Shown here in pieces: positions 16,442 to 23,909 of a stretch of DNA of 64,000 nt. The stretch lies in the NCBI RefSeq assembly GCF_014640255.1, contig NZ_BMGP01000003.1, forward strand, positions 186,001 through 250,000. The letters run 5' to 3'. Within the stretch, counting starts at the first letter, position 1; each line of letters opens with the position of its first letter. This DNA comes from Subtercola lobariae (GTDB taxonomy: Bacteria; Actinomycetota; Actinomycetes; Actinomycetales; Microbacteriaceae). The translations under genes and the position numbers were made by a program. The notes beneath the pieces were generated by a model. That model did no database searches. It was not told where the DNA came from and saw nothing but the letters and a program-made list of their open reading frames with translations.

Positions 16442-17031
16442 GATTCGCTCACCGAACCGTTCGTGCGGTCACCCCTGCCACCCCGGTCACTCCGGTCAGC
16501 CCGGTCACCCCGGTCACCCCGGTCAGTGCGGCGTCGGTGCAGCAGCTGCCCGAGCAGAATGCCCAAGAAGGTCGCCAGTGCCCCGAAAATGAGCGTCGCC
16601 AACGCGTACACAACGGCGGTGAGGCTCTGGCCGGAGTGCACCAGCGTCACGGTGTCGACCGAGAGCGTGCTGTACGTGGTGAATCCGCCGAGCACGCCCG
16701 TGCCGAGTAGCAGTCGCAGCCTCTGACGGGTGCCGTCATCTGGCCCGCGCCTCGCCAGTGTGTCGAGCAGAAAACCGAGCGCAAACGCACCGACCAGGTT
16801 GATGGCGAACACCGTCAGCGGCAGCGAGTCGACCGACGGCACCGATTCGACCAGCGAGAACCGCACGCCGGTACCGATGGCGCCGCCAACGGCAACGAGC
16901 CCGAGATTGACCGGCCGAAAGTGCGCCTTTCGTGGAGCATGCCCTCTGCTGCCGGATGCCCGCTCGCTCGTTACGTCGTCGGCGACCTCGACATCGCTGT
17001 CTATCGGCAGGTCACTCGGGTCGAACGTCAC
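16438..17031 (-). CDS. crcB: Fluoride channel FluC/CrcB, first subunit gene, with charged tails
   Basis: 197 residues, longer than the roughly 125 typical of the family. The core holds GGAIGTGVRFSLVE, FAINLVGAFALGFL and GVLGGFTTYSTLSVD, with four helices. The extra length is an acidic N-terminal tail (about 50 residues) and a C-terminal tail made of Arg/Asp/Gly triplets (RGDRGDRADRSDRGG) coded by 9-bp repeats. A TAGGCT 7 nt before the GTG marks a leaderless start. The 41 bases upstream cannot hold a fluoride riboswitch. Confidence 0.92.
   Translation of the reverse strand: MTFDPSDLPIDSDVEVADDVTSERASGSRGHAPRKAHFRPVNLGLVAVGGAIGTGVRFSLVESVPSVDSLPLTVFAINLVGAFALGFLLDTLARRGPDDGTRQRLRLLLGTGVLGGFTTYSTLSVDTVTLVHSGQSLTAVVYALATLIFGALATFLGILLGQLLHRRRTDRGDRGDRADRSDRGGRGDRTNGSVSES
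16466..16528. repeat. Seven 9-bp tandem repeats in the FluC C-terminal tail
   Basis: Repeats of cggtcaccc, seven units with small changes, coding on the minus strand for Arg/Gly/Asp triplets. The expansion lies at the end of the first crcB, just before the start of the second. Confidence 0.85.
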
Positions 17032-17038
17032 CTGTGAC

Positions 17039-17044
17039 AGCCTA
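17039..17044 (-). promoter_or_regulatory. -10 box TAGGCT of leaderless crcB
   Basis: TAGGCT on the minus strand, 7 nt before GTG 17031. Sixteen bases away, on the plus strand, lies the -10 box of the divergent gene. Confidence 0.55.
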
Positions 17045-17060
17045 CCGACCCGTCACGGCC

Positions 17061-17066
17061 TAAACT
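17061..17066 (+). promoter_or_regulatory. -10 box TAAACT of the leaderless 79-residue gene
   Basis: TAAACT, 6 nt, ATG 17073. No ribosome binding site is present, as expected for a leaderless mRNA. Confidence 0.6.
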
Positions 17067-17072
17067 CGGGCC

Positions 17073-17312
17073 ATGAGTAACTACGAATTCGGTGGCCGCG
17101 CTGACATCGAAAAAGCCCTCGACATGCTGGTGAACCTCGACGAGGTGCAGAGCAACGCCATTGTCGTGCTCGAGATCGACGAAGAGATCGACCGGCTGCA
17201 GACGGAGCTCGCGAAGATCGACGCCAACCCGTCGTACGTACCCGACGATGACTTTCTCGAGGTGCTGAGCGGCTACGTCGAGCGTGCCGACGATTGGAAC
17301 AGCAAGAAGTAG
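17073..17312 (+). CDS. Small acidic helical protein of unknown function
   Basis: 79 residues, rich in Asp, Glu and Leu, mostly helical (EKALDMLVNLDEVQSNAIVVLEIDEEIDRLQTELAKI may form a short coiled coil, quoted only in part by position: residues 13-50). No membrane segment, cysteine or enzyme motif. It is expressed from a probable leaderless promoter divergent from the fluoride channels. The function is unknown. Confidence 0.75.
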   Translation: MSNYEFGGRADIEKALDMLVNLDEVQSNAIVVLEIDEEIDRLQTELAKIDANPSYVPDDDFLEVLSGYVERADDWNSKK

Positions 17313-17352
17313 CGCGGGCTCAGCCCCAGCCAGCCGCAGAACGAGCCCGGTG

Positions 17353-17817
17353 TCAGCGCTGAATGACTAGCAGCGTCGAGGTGGCCGTTGCCAGCAGGTT
17401 GCCCCGGGCATCCGTCAGCCTTGCTTCGGTGAAAGCCGCGCGCCCACCCATTTTGATGACCGTGGCTTCGGCCGTCACTTCGCCGGTTTCGGTGGTGATG
17501 GCTCGAAGGTACGAGACCTTCAGTTCGAGGGTGGTGTAGGCCTGATCGGCTTTCAGTAACGAGTGCACGGCGCATCCGCAGGCCGAGTCGAGCAAGGTGG
17601 CAGCGTAGCCGCCGTGCACCGAGCCGATGGGGTTGTAGACGTTGTGAGTGGGTGTTCCGGCGAAAACTGCGCGGCCCTCTTCGATGCTCACGAGAGCGAA
17701 CTCCATAGTGCGGCAGATGGGCGGCTGCGCGTCATGCTCGATGAGCGCACGAAGCTGTTCGATGCCAGTCAAGTCGGTGGCTGCGTTGTCGGCGAGCGTC
17801 ACAGTGAAGCTCCTCAT
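17353..17817 (-). CDS. PaaI-type hotdog-fold thioesterase
   Basis: 154 residues. The hotdog signature is NPIGSVHGGYAATLLDSACG (residues 62-81), with the catalytic HGG and Asp on the central helix, then AYTTLELKVSYLRAI and the strand GRAAFTEARLTDARGNLLATATSTLL. It should hydrolyse acyl-CoA thioesters; the acyl chain is unknown. It is convergent with the 79-residue gene, 40 bases away, where only a weak inverted repeat is seen. Confidence 0.9.
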   Translation of the reverse strand: MRSFTVTLADNAATDLTGIEQLRALIEHDAQPPICRTMEFALVSIEEGRAVFAGTPTHNVYNPIGSVHGGYAATLLDSACGCAVHSLLKADQAYTTLELKVSYLRAITTETGEVTAEATVIKMGGRAAFTEARLTDARGNLLATATSTLLVIQR

Positions 17818-17952
17818 CTCGTGAGTGTCGTAGTGTCGAGAGTGAGGCTAGCGTTCGGCCTCTTCTTCGCCGGAATCGTTTAGACACATTCCACAGTTTT
17901 CGAAACGGAATTTCGTGATGTACGTGGCAGCACAGGCCAATCGGTTCGCAGA

Positions 17953-19404
17953 GTGAACCCCGACGATCCGCTCGACACCGAAGAGGCCAGAACCGCGAAC
18001 GAACCTGCCGGGGTCGATTCGGTGCACAGCGCGGAGCCGTTCGAGGCGCCGACAGCGGGGCAGCAGCCTTCTGCCGGAGCGCAGGCGACCGAGCCGCTGA
18101 CGCGCCGCAGTCGCTTCGTCGACCTCACTCCTCTGCGCGCCAGCGCACCGTTCGCGAGGCTCTGGGCCGGCGGTGCCATTTCGGGCATCGGCGGTCAGAT
18201 GACCGTGGTGGCGGTGGGGCTGCACATCTACGCCCTCACCGACTCGACGTTCGCCGTGTCGCTGGTGGGCGTGTTCGCGCTGGTGCCCATGATCATCTTC
18301 GGGCTGTATGGCGGCATTCTCGCCGACACCTTCGACCGTCGCCTGGTGGCGCTGATCTCGGCGATCGTGGCGTGGGTCTCGACCGCGACGCTCGCGGGTA
18401 TTGCGTGGGCGCACGTCGATGTGGTGTGGCCGTACTATGTGCTGTCGACGGTCATCGCCGTCGCCGCAACTGTCATCGGCGCCACCCGTCAGTCGATCGT
18501 GCCGAGGCTGCTGCCGAAAGAGCTGCTGCCCGCGGCAAGTGCGCTGAACGGCATCAGTATGGGTGCCATGATCACCATCGGGCCAGCGCTGGCCGGTGTG
18601 CTGGTGGCGACCGTCGGCATCCAGTGGACCTACACCGTCGACGTGATTCTGTTCGTGGCGGCCTTTCTGGGTATCTTCTCGCTGCCGCACATCATTCCCG
18701 AGGGAACACAGGGCCGTGCCGGATTCTCGGCGGTGGCCGACGGAATCGCGTTCTTGAAGGGCGCACCGAATGTGCGCTTGTCGTTCATCGTCGACATCAT
18801 CGCGATGACGTTCGGCCAGCCTCGAGTTCTGTTCCCCGCGGTGGGCGCAGTGCTGATCGGCGGCGGTGCCATCACCGTGGGGCTGCTGACCGCAGCGGTC
18901 GCCGTCGGCGCACTGCTCTCGAGTGTCTTCTCGGGAAGACTCGGGCATGTGCGCTGGCAGGGAAAGGCCATCGGGCGAGCGATCACCGTCTACGGCGCGT
19001 TCATCGCGGCGTTCGGCGTCGTGCTGCTGATCACGGCGATTCAGAACCCCGAACTGCATTCGGTGGGCGAGTCGTTCACCGACGCGAATCTTGTGGCGCT
19101 CATCGTCGGGTTCGTGTTTCTCGCCGGTGCGGGTGCGGCCGATAACGTCAGTTCGATCTTCCGGTCGACGTTGCTGCAGGCGTCGGTGCCCGACAACATG
19201 CGCGGCCGCATTCAGGGCGTGTTCACGGTGGTTGTCGCCGGCGGCCCTCGCGTGGGCGACGCCTATATCGGCATTCTCGCCGCCTTCGCCGCGGTCTGGT
19301 TTCCGCCCCTGCTCGGCGGCTTTCTGATCATCGTCATCATCGGCATTCTCGTGCGCGCTAACCCGAGTTTTCGCCACTATGACGCACAAAACCCGCTGCC
19401 GTAA
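17953..19404 (+). CDS. MFS exporter of the EntS type
   Basis: 483 residues. An acidic, Pro/Ala-rich cytoplasmic N-terminus of about 55 residues precedes twelve predicted membrane helices, starting at FARLWAGGAISGIGGQMTVVAVGLHIYALT. The loop motif between helices 2 and 3 is GGILADTFDRRLVA, the MFS A-motif variant of the enterobactin exporter-like group. It probably exports a siderophore or a drug; no siderophore genes lie nearby. The start GTG has no clear ribosome binding site. A hairpin overlaps the stop codon. Confidence 0.85.
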   Translation: MNPDDPLDTEEARTANEPAGVDSVHSAEPFEAPTAGQQPSAGAQATEPLTRRSRFVDLTPLRASAPFARLWAGGAISGIGGQMTVVAVGLHIYALTDSTFAVSLVGVFALVPMIIFGLYGGILADTFDRRLVALISAIVAWVSTATLAGIAWAHVDVVWPYYVLSTVIAVAATVIGATRQSIVPRLLPKELLPAASALNGISMGAMITIGPALAGVLVATVGIQWTYTVDVILFVAAFLGIFSLPHIIPEGTQGRAGFSAVADGIAFLKGAPNVRLSFIVDIIAMTFGQPRVLFPAVGAVLIGGGAITVGLLTAAVAVGALLSSVFSGRLGHVRWQGKAIGRAITVYGAFIAAFGVVLLITAIQNPELHSVGESFTDANLVALIVGFVFLAGAGAADNVSSIFRSTLLQASVPDNMRGRIQGVFTVVVAGGPRVGDAYIGILAAFAAVWFPPLLGGFLIIVIIGILVRANPSFRHYDAQNPLP

Positions 19405-19418
19405 CCGGTCAGCGGGTT
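19390..19418 (+). terminator. Hairpin overlapping the MFS stop codon
   Basis: aacccgctg (19390-19398) and cagcgggtt (19410-19418) pair around an 11-nt loop that contains the TAA stop (19402-19404). Only short T-tracts follow, so it is a moderate terminator. Confidence 0.55.
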
Positions 19419-19442
19419 CAGTGGTACGCAATCGCAGATCAG

Positions 19443-19473
19443 AAGAAAGCGGCGGCGTGTACGTCGCTTTCTT
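19443..19473. terminator. Perfect 9-bp hairpin between convergent genes
   Basis: aagaaagcg (19443-19451) and cgctttctt (19465-19473) pair around a 13-nt loop. The A-rich and T-rich outer arms allow use from both sides, which fits the convergent MFS and FKBP genes. Confidence 0.65.
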
Positions 19474-19550
19474 CGTCTGCCGGCGCAGCTACCTCGGCGC
19501 CATCAGGCGCTGCCAGCAGTGCGCCGCAGGGGCGGCGGCGCACAATATAT

Positions 19551-19922
19551 TCAGCTCACGCCCTTGAGGTCGATCACGAAGATCAGGGTGCGGCCCGAGA
19601 GCTGGTGCCCTCCGCCGGCCGGGCCGTAAGCCAGTTCGGGCGGAACGGTCAGCTGGCGGCGGCCGCCGACCTTCATGCCCGGAATACCCTGCTGCCAGCC
19701 GGCAATGAGCTGGCGCAGCGGAAAGTTGATCGACGTGCCGCGGCTCCACGACGAGTCGAACTCGTCGCCTGATTCGTAGTCGACACCGAGGTAATGCACG
19801 TCGACGGTCGACCCAGCGGCGGCCTCGGGGCCGTCTCCTTCGACGATGTCGATGATTTCGAGAGTGTCGGGCGCGGGGCCTTCTGGCGCGTCGACTTCGG
19901 GCTTGGTCGTGAGATCTGTCAT
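19551..19922 (-). CDS. FKBP-type peptidyl-prolyl cis-trans isomerase
   Basis: 123 residues from ATG 19922; a ten-residue longer frame begins upstream but MTDLTTKPE is the likely start. The single FKBP domain shows VDVHYLGVDYESGDEFDSSWSRG, GWQQGIPGMKVGGRR and LTVPPELAYGPAG, with the usual aromatic pocket residues. It speeds proline isomerisation in protein folding in the cytoplasm (no signal peptide). It lies 37 bases after the HelD/HelR-like gene on the same strand and is probably transcribed with it. Confidence 0.93.
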   Translation of the reverse strand: MTDLTTKPEVDAPEGPAPDTLEIIDIVEGDGPEAAAGSTVDVHYLGVDYESGDEFDSSWSRGTSINFPLRQLIAGWQQGIPGMKVGGRRQLTVPPELAYGPAGGGHQLSGRTLIFVIDLKGVS

Positions 19923-19959
19923 AGCTCTATCCAACCGGGCCGAGGCGCTCACGTCAAAG

Positions 19960-22266
19960 TCATGACCGAGGTTCGACGAACGTCAGCCGCTGGGTCGGCC
20001 GGGTCATCGAGACGTAGAGCGCCGAGGCGCCGCGCGGAATCTCCCGCAGAATCCGTTCGCGGTCGACGATCACCACGGAGTCGAATTCGAGCCCCTTCGC
20101 CTCATTCGGTGTCATCACCGCCACCGACCGCGCTAATCCTGACGCGCCCACACCCACCGCGCCCGGCAGTGCCGCCGCGAGGTACTCGTATGTCTCGGTG
20201 AGCGCCGCCGGCACCACGATGACCCCGACCGTGCCGACCGGGTCGATGCCTCGGTCGATGGCCACGGCATCCTGAACCGCTTGGTGCAGCGCTTCGAGCT
20301 GGGCACCGGATGCCCGCACAGTGCTGATCGGCCACTCACTCTCGCGCACCGAACTCGAGCGGGTCACCGGCAGCCCCTGTTCTTCGGCGAAGACCTGCGC
20401 CGCTTCGGCGATCTGCGCCGGAGTGCGGTAATTCACCGTGAGTTCTTCGAGCCGCCAGCCGTCGCCGAGCTGCACACGGCCCACGAGCGGCGCGACCGCC
20501 TCGCGCCAGCTGCTCGCACTCGCCGCAGCGCTCGCTTGGGCGATGTCGCCTACGATGGTGAACGAGCGCATCGGGCCGCGGCGGCGCAGTAGACGCCACT
20601 GCATCGGCGAGAGTTCTTGCGCCTCGTCGACCACGATGTGCCCATACGTCCACGTGCGGTCGGCGGCGGCGCGTTCGGCCGTGGTGCCGCGCGAGGCCTG
20701 CTCGGCGAAGTTGTCGGCCAGGTCTTCGGCCCGCACCAGGCCCTCGACATCCATGTTCTTGATGGCCTGCTCGGCGTTTCGAATGTCGCGCTTACGCTGC
20801 TGCTTCACCTCACGTTGGTTCGCCGCCGAGCGCTCGTTGTACTCGCCGAGATGTTCGGCCGCCTCATCGAGCAACGCGATGTCTGAGATCGTGAACGGCG
20901 CCTCACGGTCGCGCCGTAGCAGGGCGCGTTTCGCGGGCGACCAGGTGGGGGTCAGCTCGGCCAGCCACTGCGGCCGTGCGAACAGGTCTTGCAGTAACTT
21001 CTGCGGGGTGAGCGGAATCCAGGCCGAATTCAGCGCCACCTTCACGTCGTACGACGAACGCAGATCTTCACGCAGCCAGCCATAGTCGTCTTCGTCGACC
21101 GTGTTGCCGTGCGAGCGCAGCTGCGCCGCCAGCATCCGGGTCAGTTCGGCCAAAGCCGTCTTCACGAACGTCACTCGAGCCTCGTTATAGGGTTTGCGGC
21201 TCTCGGCAGCCCGCGCCATAGCGTTTGCGATCACCGAGGGCGAGACGGTGAGCTGCTCGCCGTTGATGTCGAGCACCTGCGGTTCTGCCGGAACCCTCTG
21301 CCGCGAGCGAATGGCGCGCTCGATGAGGGCGGCCATGCCCGTTTCGCCCTTGACCTTGGCCACTTCGGGCTCGTCGTCGAAGGTCGCTTCGACGCCCGGG
21401 TAGAGCTGCCCCACGCTCGAGAGCACTACGCCTGACTCGCCGAGGCTCGGCAGAACGGCCTCGATGTACTGCAGAAACGCCGGGCTCGGCCCCACCACGA
21501 GCACCCCCGACGACTTCAAACGGTCACGGTACGAGTACAGCAGGTACGCCGCGCGGTGCAGCGCCACCGCGGTTTTGCCCGTACCGGGGCCGCCCTGCAC
21601 CACGAGCACTCCCGCCAGCGGCGACCGGATGATGCGGTCTTGCTCGGCCTGAATCGTCGCCACGATGTCGTGCATGCGGCCCGTGCGCTGCGTCGACAGC
21701 GAGGCCATCAGCGCCCCTTCGCCTTGCAGCGCACCGGCCTCTTCTTCGCTGAGGCCCGTGCTGTCGAAGATCTCGTCTTCGATCTTCACGATGCGCCGGC
21801 CTTTGCTCAGCAGATGACGGCGTGACCGGATGCCCATGGGTGTCGCCGCGGTCGCCTGGTAGAAGGGGCCCGCCTGGGGCACGCGCCAATCGAGCAGAAT
21901 CGGCTTCAGGTTCTCGTCGCGCAGCCCGATGCGGCCGATGTAGCGGTAGGCCGAGCCGTCGTCGTCTGACTCGGCACCCTCGGCGTCGCTCTCGTCGGCA
22001 CCCTCGGCGCCCGTGGCGCCCTCGGCTGCTTCGGCCACTTCGAGCCGCCCGAACGCGAGCCGTTCATCCACATCGTTCAGCTGAGCGATGCGGTCTTCGA
22101 AGACCCGCGCGAAAGCGTCGCGTTCTGAGCGGCTCTGGTGGTTGCCACCCACGTCTTGGGCATGAACGCGCTGCAACTGCTGCTGGGCATCCGCTCGCAG
22201 CTCATCGAGCCGTTCGTAGAGCTTGGCAACGTAGTCACGTTCACGATCGAGTTCAGCTGAAACCAC
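19960..22266 (-). CDS. HelD/HelR-type RNA polymerase recycling ATPase (UvrD-like superfamily 1)
   Basis: 768 residues from GTG 22266. The first 90 residues form the long N-terminal coiled-coil arm (MVSAELDRERDYVAKLYERL). The 1A domain holds Walker A VVQGGPGTGKTAVALHR (about residues 222-238); the second half has Walker B IVVDEAQELSPMQW, TIVGDIAQAS, VNYRTPAQIAEAAQ, the motif V region MTPNEAKGLEFDSVVIVD and motif VI-like ALYVSMTRPTQRLTFV. An acidic EGADESDAEGAESDDDG insert sits near residue 100. HelD and HelR remove stalled RNA polymerase from DNA, and HelR gives rifampicin tolerance in Streptomyces; which class this is needs a tree. I saw no rifamycin-associated promoter element. Confidence 0.88.
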   Translation of the reverse strand: MVSAELDRERDYVAKLYERLDELRADAQQQLQRVHAQDVGGNHQSRSERDAFARVFEDRIAQLNDVDERLAFGRLEVAEAAEGATGAEGADESDAEGAESDDDGSAYRYIGRIGLRDENLKPILLDWRVPQAGPFYQATAATPMGIRSRRHLLSKGRRIVKIEDEIFDSTGLSEEEAGALQGEGALMASLSTQRTGRMHDIVATIQAEQDRIIRSPLAGVLVVQGGPGTGKTAVALHRAAYLLYSYRDRLKSSGVLVVGPSPAFLQYIEAVLPSLGESGVVLSSVGQLYPGVEATFDDEPEVAKVKGETGMAALIERAIRSRQRVPAEPQVLDINGEQLTVSPSVIANAMARAAESRKPYNEARVTFVKTALAELTRMLAAQLRSHGNTVDEDDYGWLREDLRSSYDVKVALNSAWIPLTPQKLLQDLFARPQWLAELTPTWSPAKRALLRRDREAPFTISDIALLDEAAEHLGEYNERSAANQREVKQQRKRDIRNAEQAIKNMDVEGLVRAEDLADNFAEQASRGTTAERAAADRTWTYGHIVVDEAQELSPMQWRLLRRRGPMRSFTIVGDIAQASAAASASSWREAVAPLVGRVQLGDGWRLEELTVNYRTPAQIAEAAQVFAEEQGLPVTRSSSVRESEWPISTVRASGAQLEALHQAVQDAVAIDRGIDPVGTVGVIVVPAALTETYEYLAAALPGAVGVGASGLARSVAVMTPNEAKGLEFDSVVIVDRERILREIPRGASALYVSMTRPTQRLTFVEPRS

Positions 22267-22332
22267 GTTTGGTACCCCTCAAATTTCCGGCAGACCAGTC
22301 TATCTCGCGCGTGAAGTGCTTCTGCCCCGCCC

Positions 22333-22338
22333 TAAAAT
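22333..22338 (+). promoter_or_regulatory. -10 box TAAAAT of leaderless DUF6328 gene
   Basis: TAAAAT, 6 nt, ATG 22345, with no ribosome binding site. It is the closest to consensus of the leaderless -10 boxes in this window. Confidence 0.65.
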
Positions 22339-22344
22339 CACAGC

Positions 22345-22827
22345 ATGACCGTTTCTTCAGACTCGCCGACGGGCGAAACCCCGATCGCCCGGGTGGAGCG
22401 CAACTGGAGTGAACTGCTGCAGGAGTTTCGGGTCATTCAGACCGGCACGCAGATTCTCACAGGGTTCTTGCTCACGCTGCCGTTCCAGGCGAAATTCTCG
22501 TCGTTGACCGGTTTGCAGACGACGTTGTACCTGGCTCTGGTGTGCGGTTCGGCGCTGGCGACCGCACTGGCGTTGGCGCCGGTCAGCGTGCACCGGCTGC
22601 TGTTTCGCCGAGGCGAGAAGAGGCAGATCGTCGAAACGGCGAATCGACTCGCGCAGATCACGCTTGTGGTGATCTCTCTTGTGCTCACTGGCACCATCGT
22701 GTTCATCTTCGATGTTGTCGCCGGCGACACTGCCGGCATCGTTGCAGGCATCGTCGCCCTGATCGTGCTCACCTTGCTCTGGGTGGCTTTGCCCCTCTCA
22801 CTTCGCAGAAAATTGCCGACGCCGTGA
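22345..22827 (+). CDS. DUF6328 membrane protein
   Basis: 160 residues and four predicted helices. The cytoplasmic N-terminus ends in LLQEFRVIQTGTQILTGFLLTLPF, which matches the DUF6328 pattern, followed by two helix pairs separated by the basic loop HRLLFRRGEKRQIV. The function is unknown. Its stop overlaps the start of the BrkB gene (GTGA), so the two form a translationally coupled membrane pair. Confidence 0.85.
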   Translation: MTVSSDSPTGETPIARVERNWSELLQEFRVIQTGTQILTGFLLTLPFQAKFSSLTGLQTTLYLALVCGSALATALALAPVSVHRLLFRRGEKRQIVETANRLAQITLVVISLVLTGTIVFIFDVVAGDTAGIVAGIVALIVLTLLWVALPLSLRRKLPTP

Positions 22828-23909
22828 GCGAGAACCCTGCGAGCCAGAGTTCTGCCAACCAGAACCCCCACGGCGAGAGTTCGCCCACCCCCGGCGCGAG
22901 ACGCCGCCTCGATCGCACGGCCCTCTGGTATGCGGTGCGGCGCGCCTATTTCGGTTTTTTCTTGCATCGCGGCATCGACTCCAGTGCAGCCCTCACGTTC
23001 TACACCGCACTCGCCTTCTTTCCCGCGGGGCTGGCGGTCGTATCGATCGTCGGTTTGCTCGACCCGAACGGCGAACCGGTGCGCGTGATACTGAACATCA
23101 TCGACACCTTCGCCCCCCGCTCGGCAAACGATTCCACGCGGCTCGCCATCGAAGCGTTCGCGCACGTTCCGCAGCCGGTGCTGTCGCTGCTCATCGGTCT
23201 CGGGCTGACCGTCTGGGCAGGAGCCAGTTACGCGACCGCCTTCGGCCGCACCGTGAACGCCGTGTACCAGGTCACCGAAGGCCGACGATTCGTCAAGCTG
23301 CGCCTGCTCATGCTCGTCGAGTCTGTCGTGTTGGTCGCCCTGCTCGCGGTGATGATCGTGATCATCGTCGTGACTCCCGAGGTGGCCCGAACGGTTGTGT
23401 TGACCATGGGCTGGCCGCTCATCGCTGTCGACGTGTGGAGTTACTTCAAATGGCCGCTGCTGGTCTTGTTCGCGGTCTTCACGGTGATCGTGCTCTACTA
23501 CGGCACACCGAACATGCGCCGCCCCCGTGTGCGGTGGGTCTCGATCGGCGCGACATTCGCTATTGCAGCCTGGGCCGCGACAACAGCCGGGTATTACGTC
23601 TACGTGTCGACGTTCTCAGCGTACGACCGCCTCTACGGATTGCTCTCGGGTGCCATCATCACGCTGGTCTGGTTGTTCTTGTCGAACGTGATGCTCGTCT
23701 TCGGTGTCGAAGTGGATGCGGAGTTCACCCGGGCCAGGCAGTTGCTGGCCGGGCTCGAATCTGAGGGCACGATTCTGGTGGGCCTTCGCGATACCAGGCG
23801 CGTTCGTGCACTGCTCGCCAGGCACCATCGCGATGTCGAACAGGGCCTCGCTATTCGAGAACAGGCCGATCGCTTGCAGCTGCCGCAAGCGCCTCCGCAT
23901 CAGAGCTGA
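22824..23909 (+). CDS. YihY/BrkB family membrane protein
   Basis: 361 residues from GTG 22824; the open frame extends further upstream but only as a shadow of DUF6328. An Asn/Ser-rich N-terminus leads to the BrkB core with about six helices: SSAALTFYTALAFFPAGLAVVSIVG, LSLLIGLGLTVWAGASYATAFGRTVNAVY and YGLLSGAIITLVWLFLSNVMLVFGVEVDAEF are recognisable by position (near residues 55-80, 125-155 and 265-295). BrkB was once called a ribonuclease in error; its true role is unknown. The last 59 bases overlap the end of aspA on the other strand. Confidence 0.9.
   Translation: MSENPASQSSANQNPHGESSPTPGARRRLDRTALWYAVRRAYFGFFLHRGIDSSAALTFYTALAFFPAGLAVVSIVGLLDPNGEPVRVILNIIDTFAPRSANDSTRLAIEAFAHVPQPVLSLLIGLGLTVWAGASYATAFGRTVNAVYQVTEGRRFVKLRLLMLVESVVLVALLAVMIVIIVVTPEVARTVVLTMGWPLIAVDVWSYFKWPLLVLFAVFTVIVLYYGTPNMRRPRVRWVSIGATFAIAAWAATTAGYYVYVSTFSAYDRLYGLLSGAIITLVWLFLSNVMLVFGVEVDAEFTRARQLLAGLESEGTILVGLRDTRRVRALLARHHRDVEQGLAIREQADRLQLPQAPPHQS

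Noticed and set aside
17032-17072. Fluoride riboswitch upstream of crcB
   Set aside because: Only 41 bases separate the divergent start codons and no aptamer sequence is present; a -10 box lies 7 nt before the start.
17315-17350. Terminator between the 79-residue gene and the thioesterase gene
   Set aside because: Only a 6-bp stem with a very long loop; too weak to call.
17848-19431. Long minus-strand open frame (527 codons) opposite the MFS exporter
   Set aside because: Its translation is an Arg/His/Asp/Gly-rich shadow with no hydrophobic core, typical of antisense frames in GC-rich genes; the plus-strand exporter has clear family motifs.
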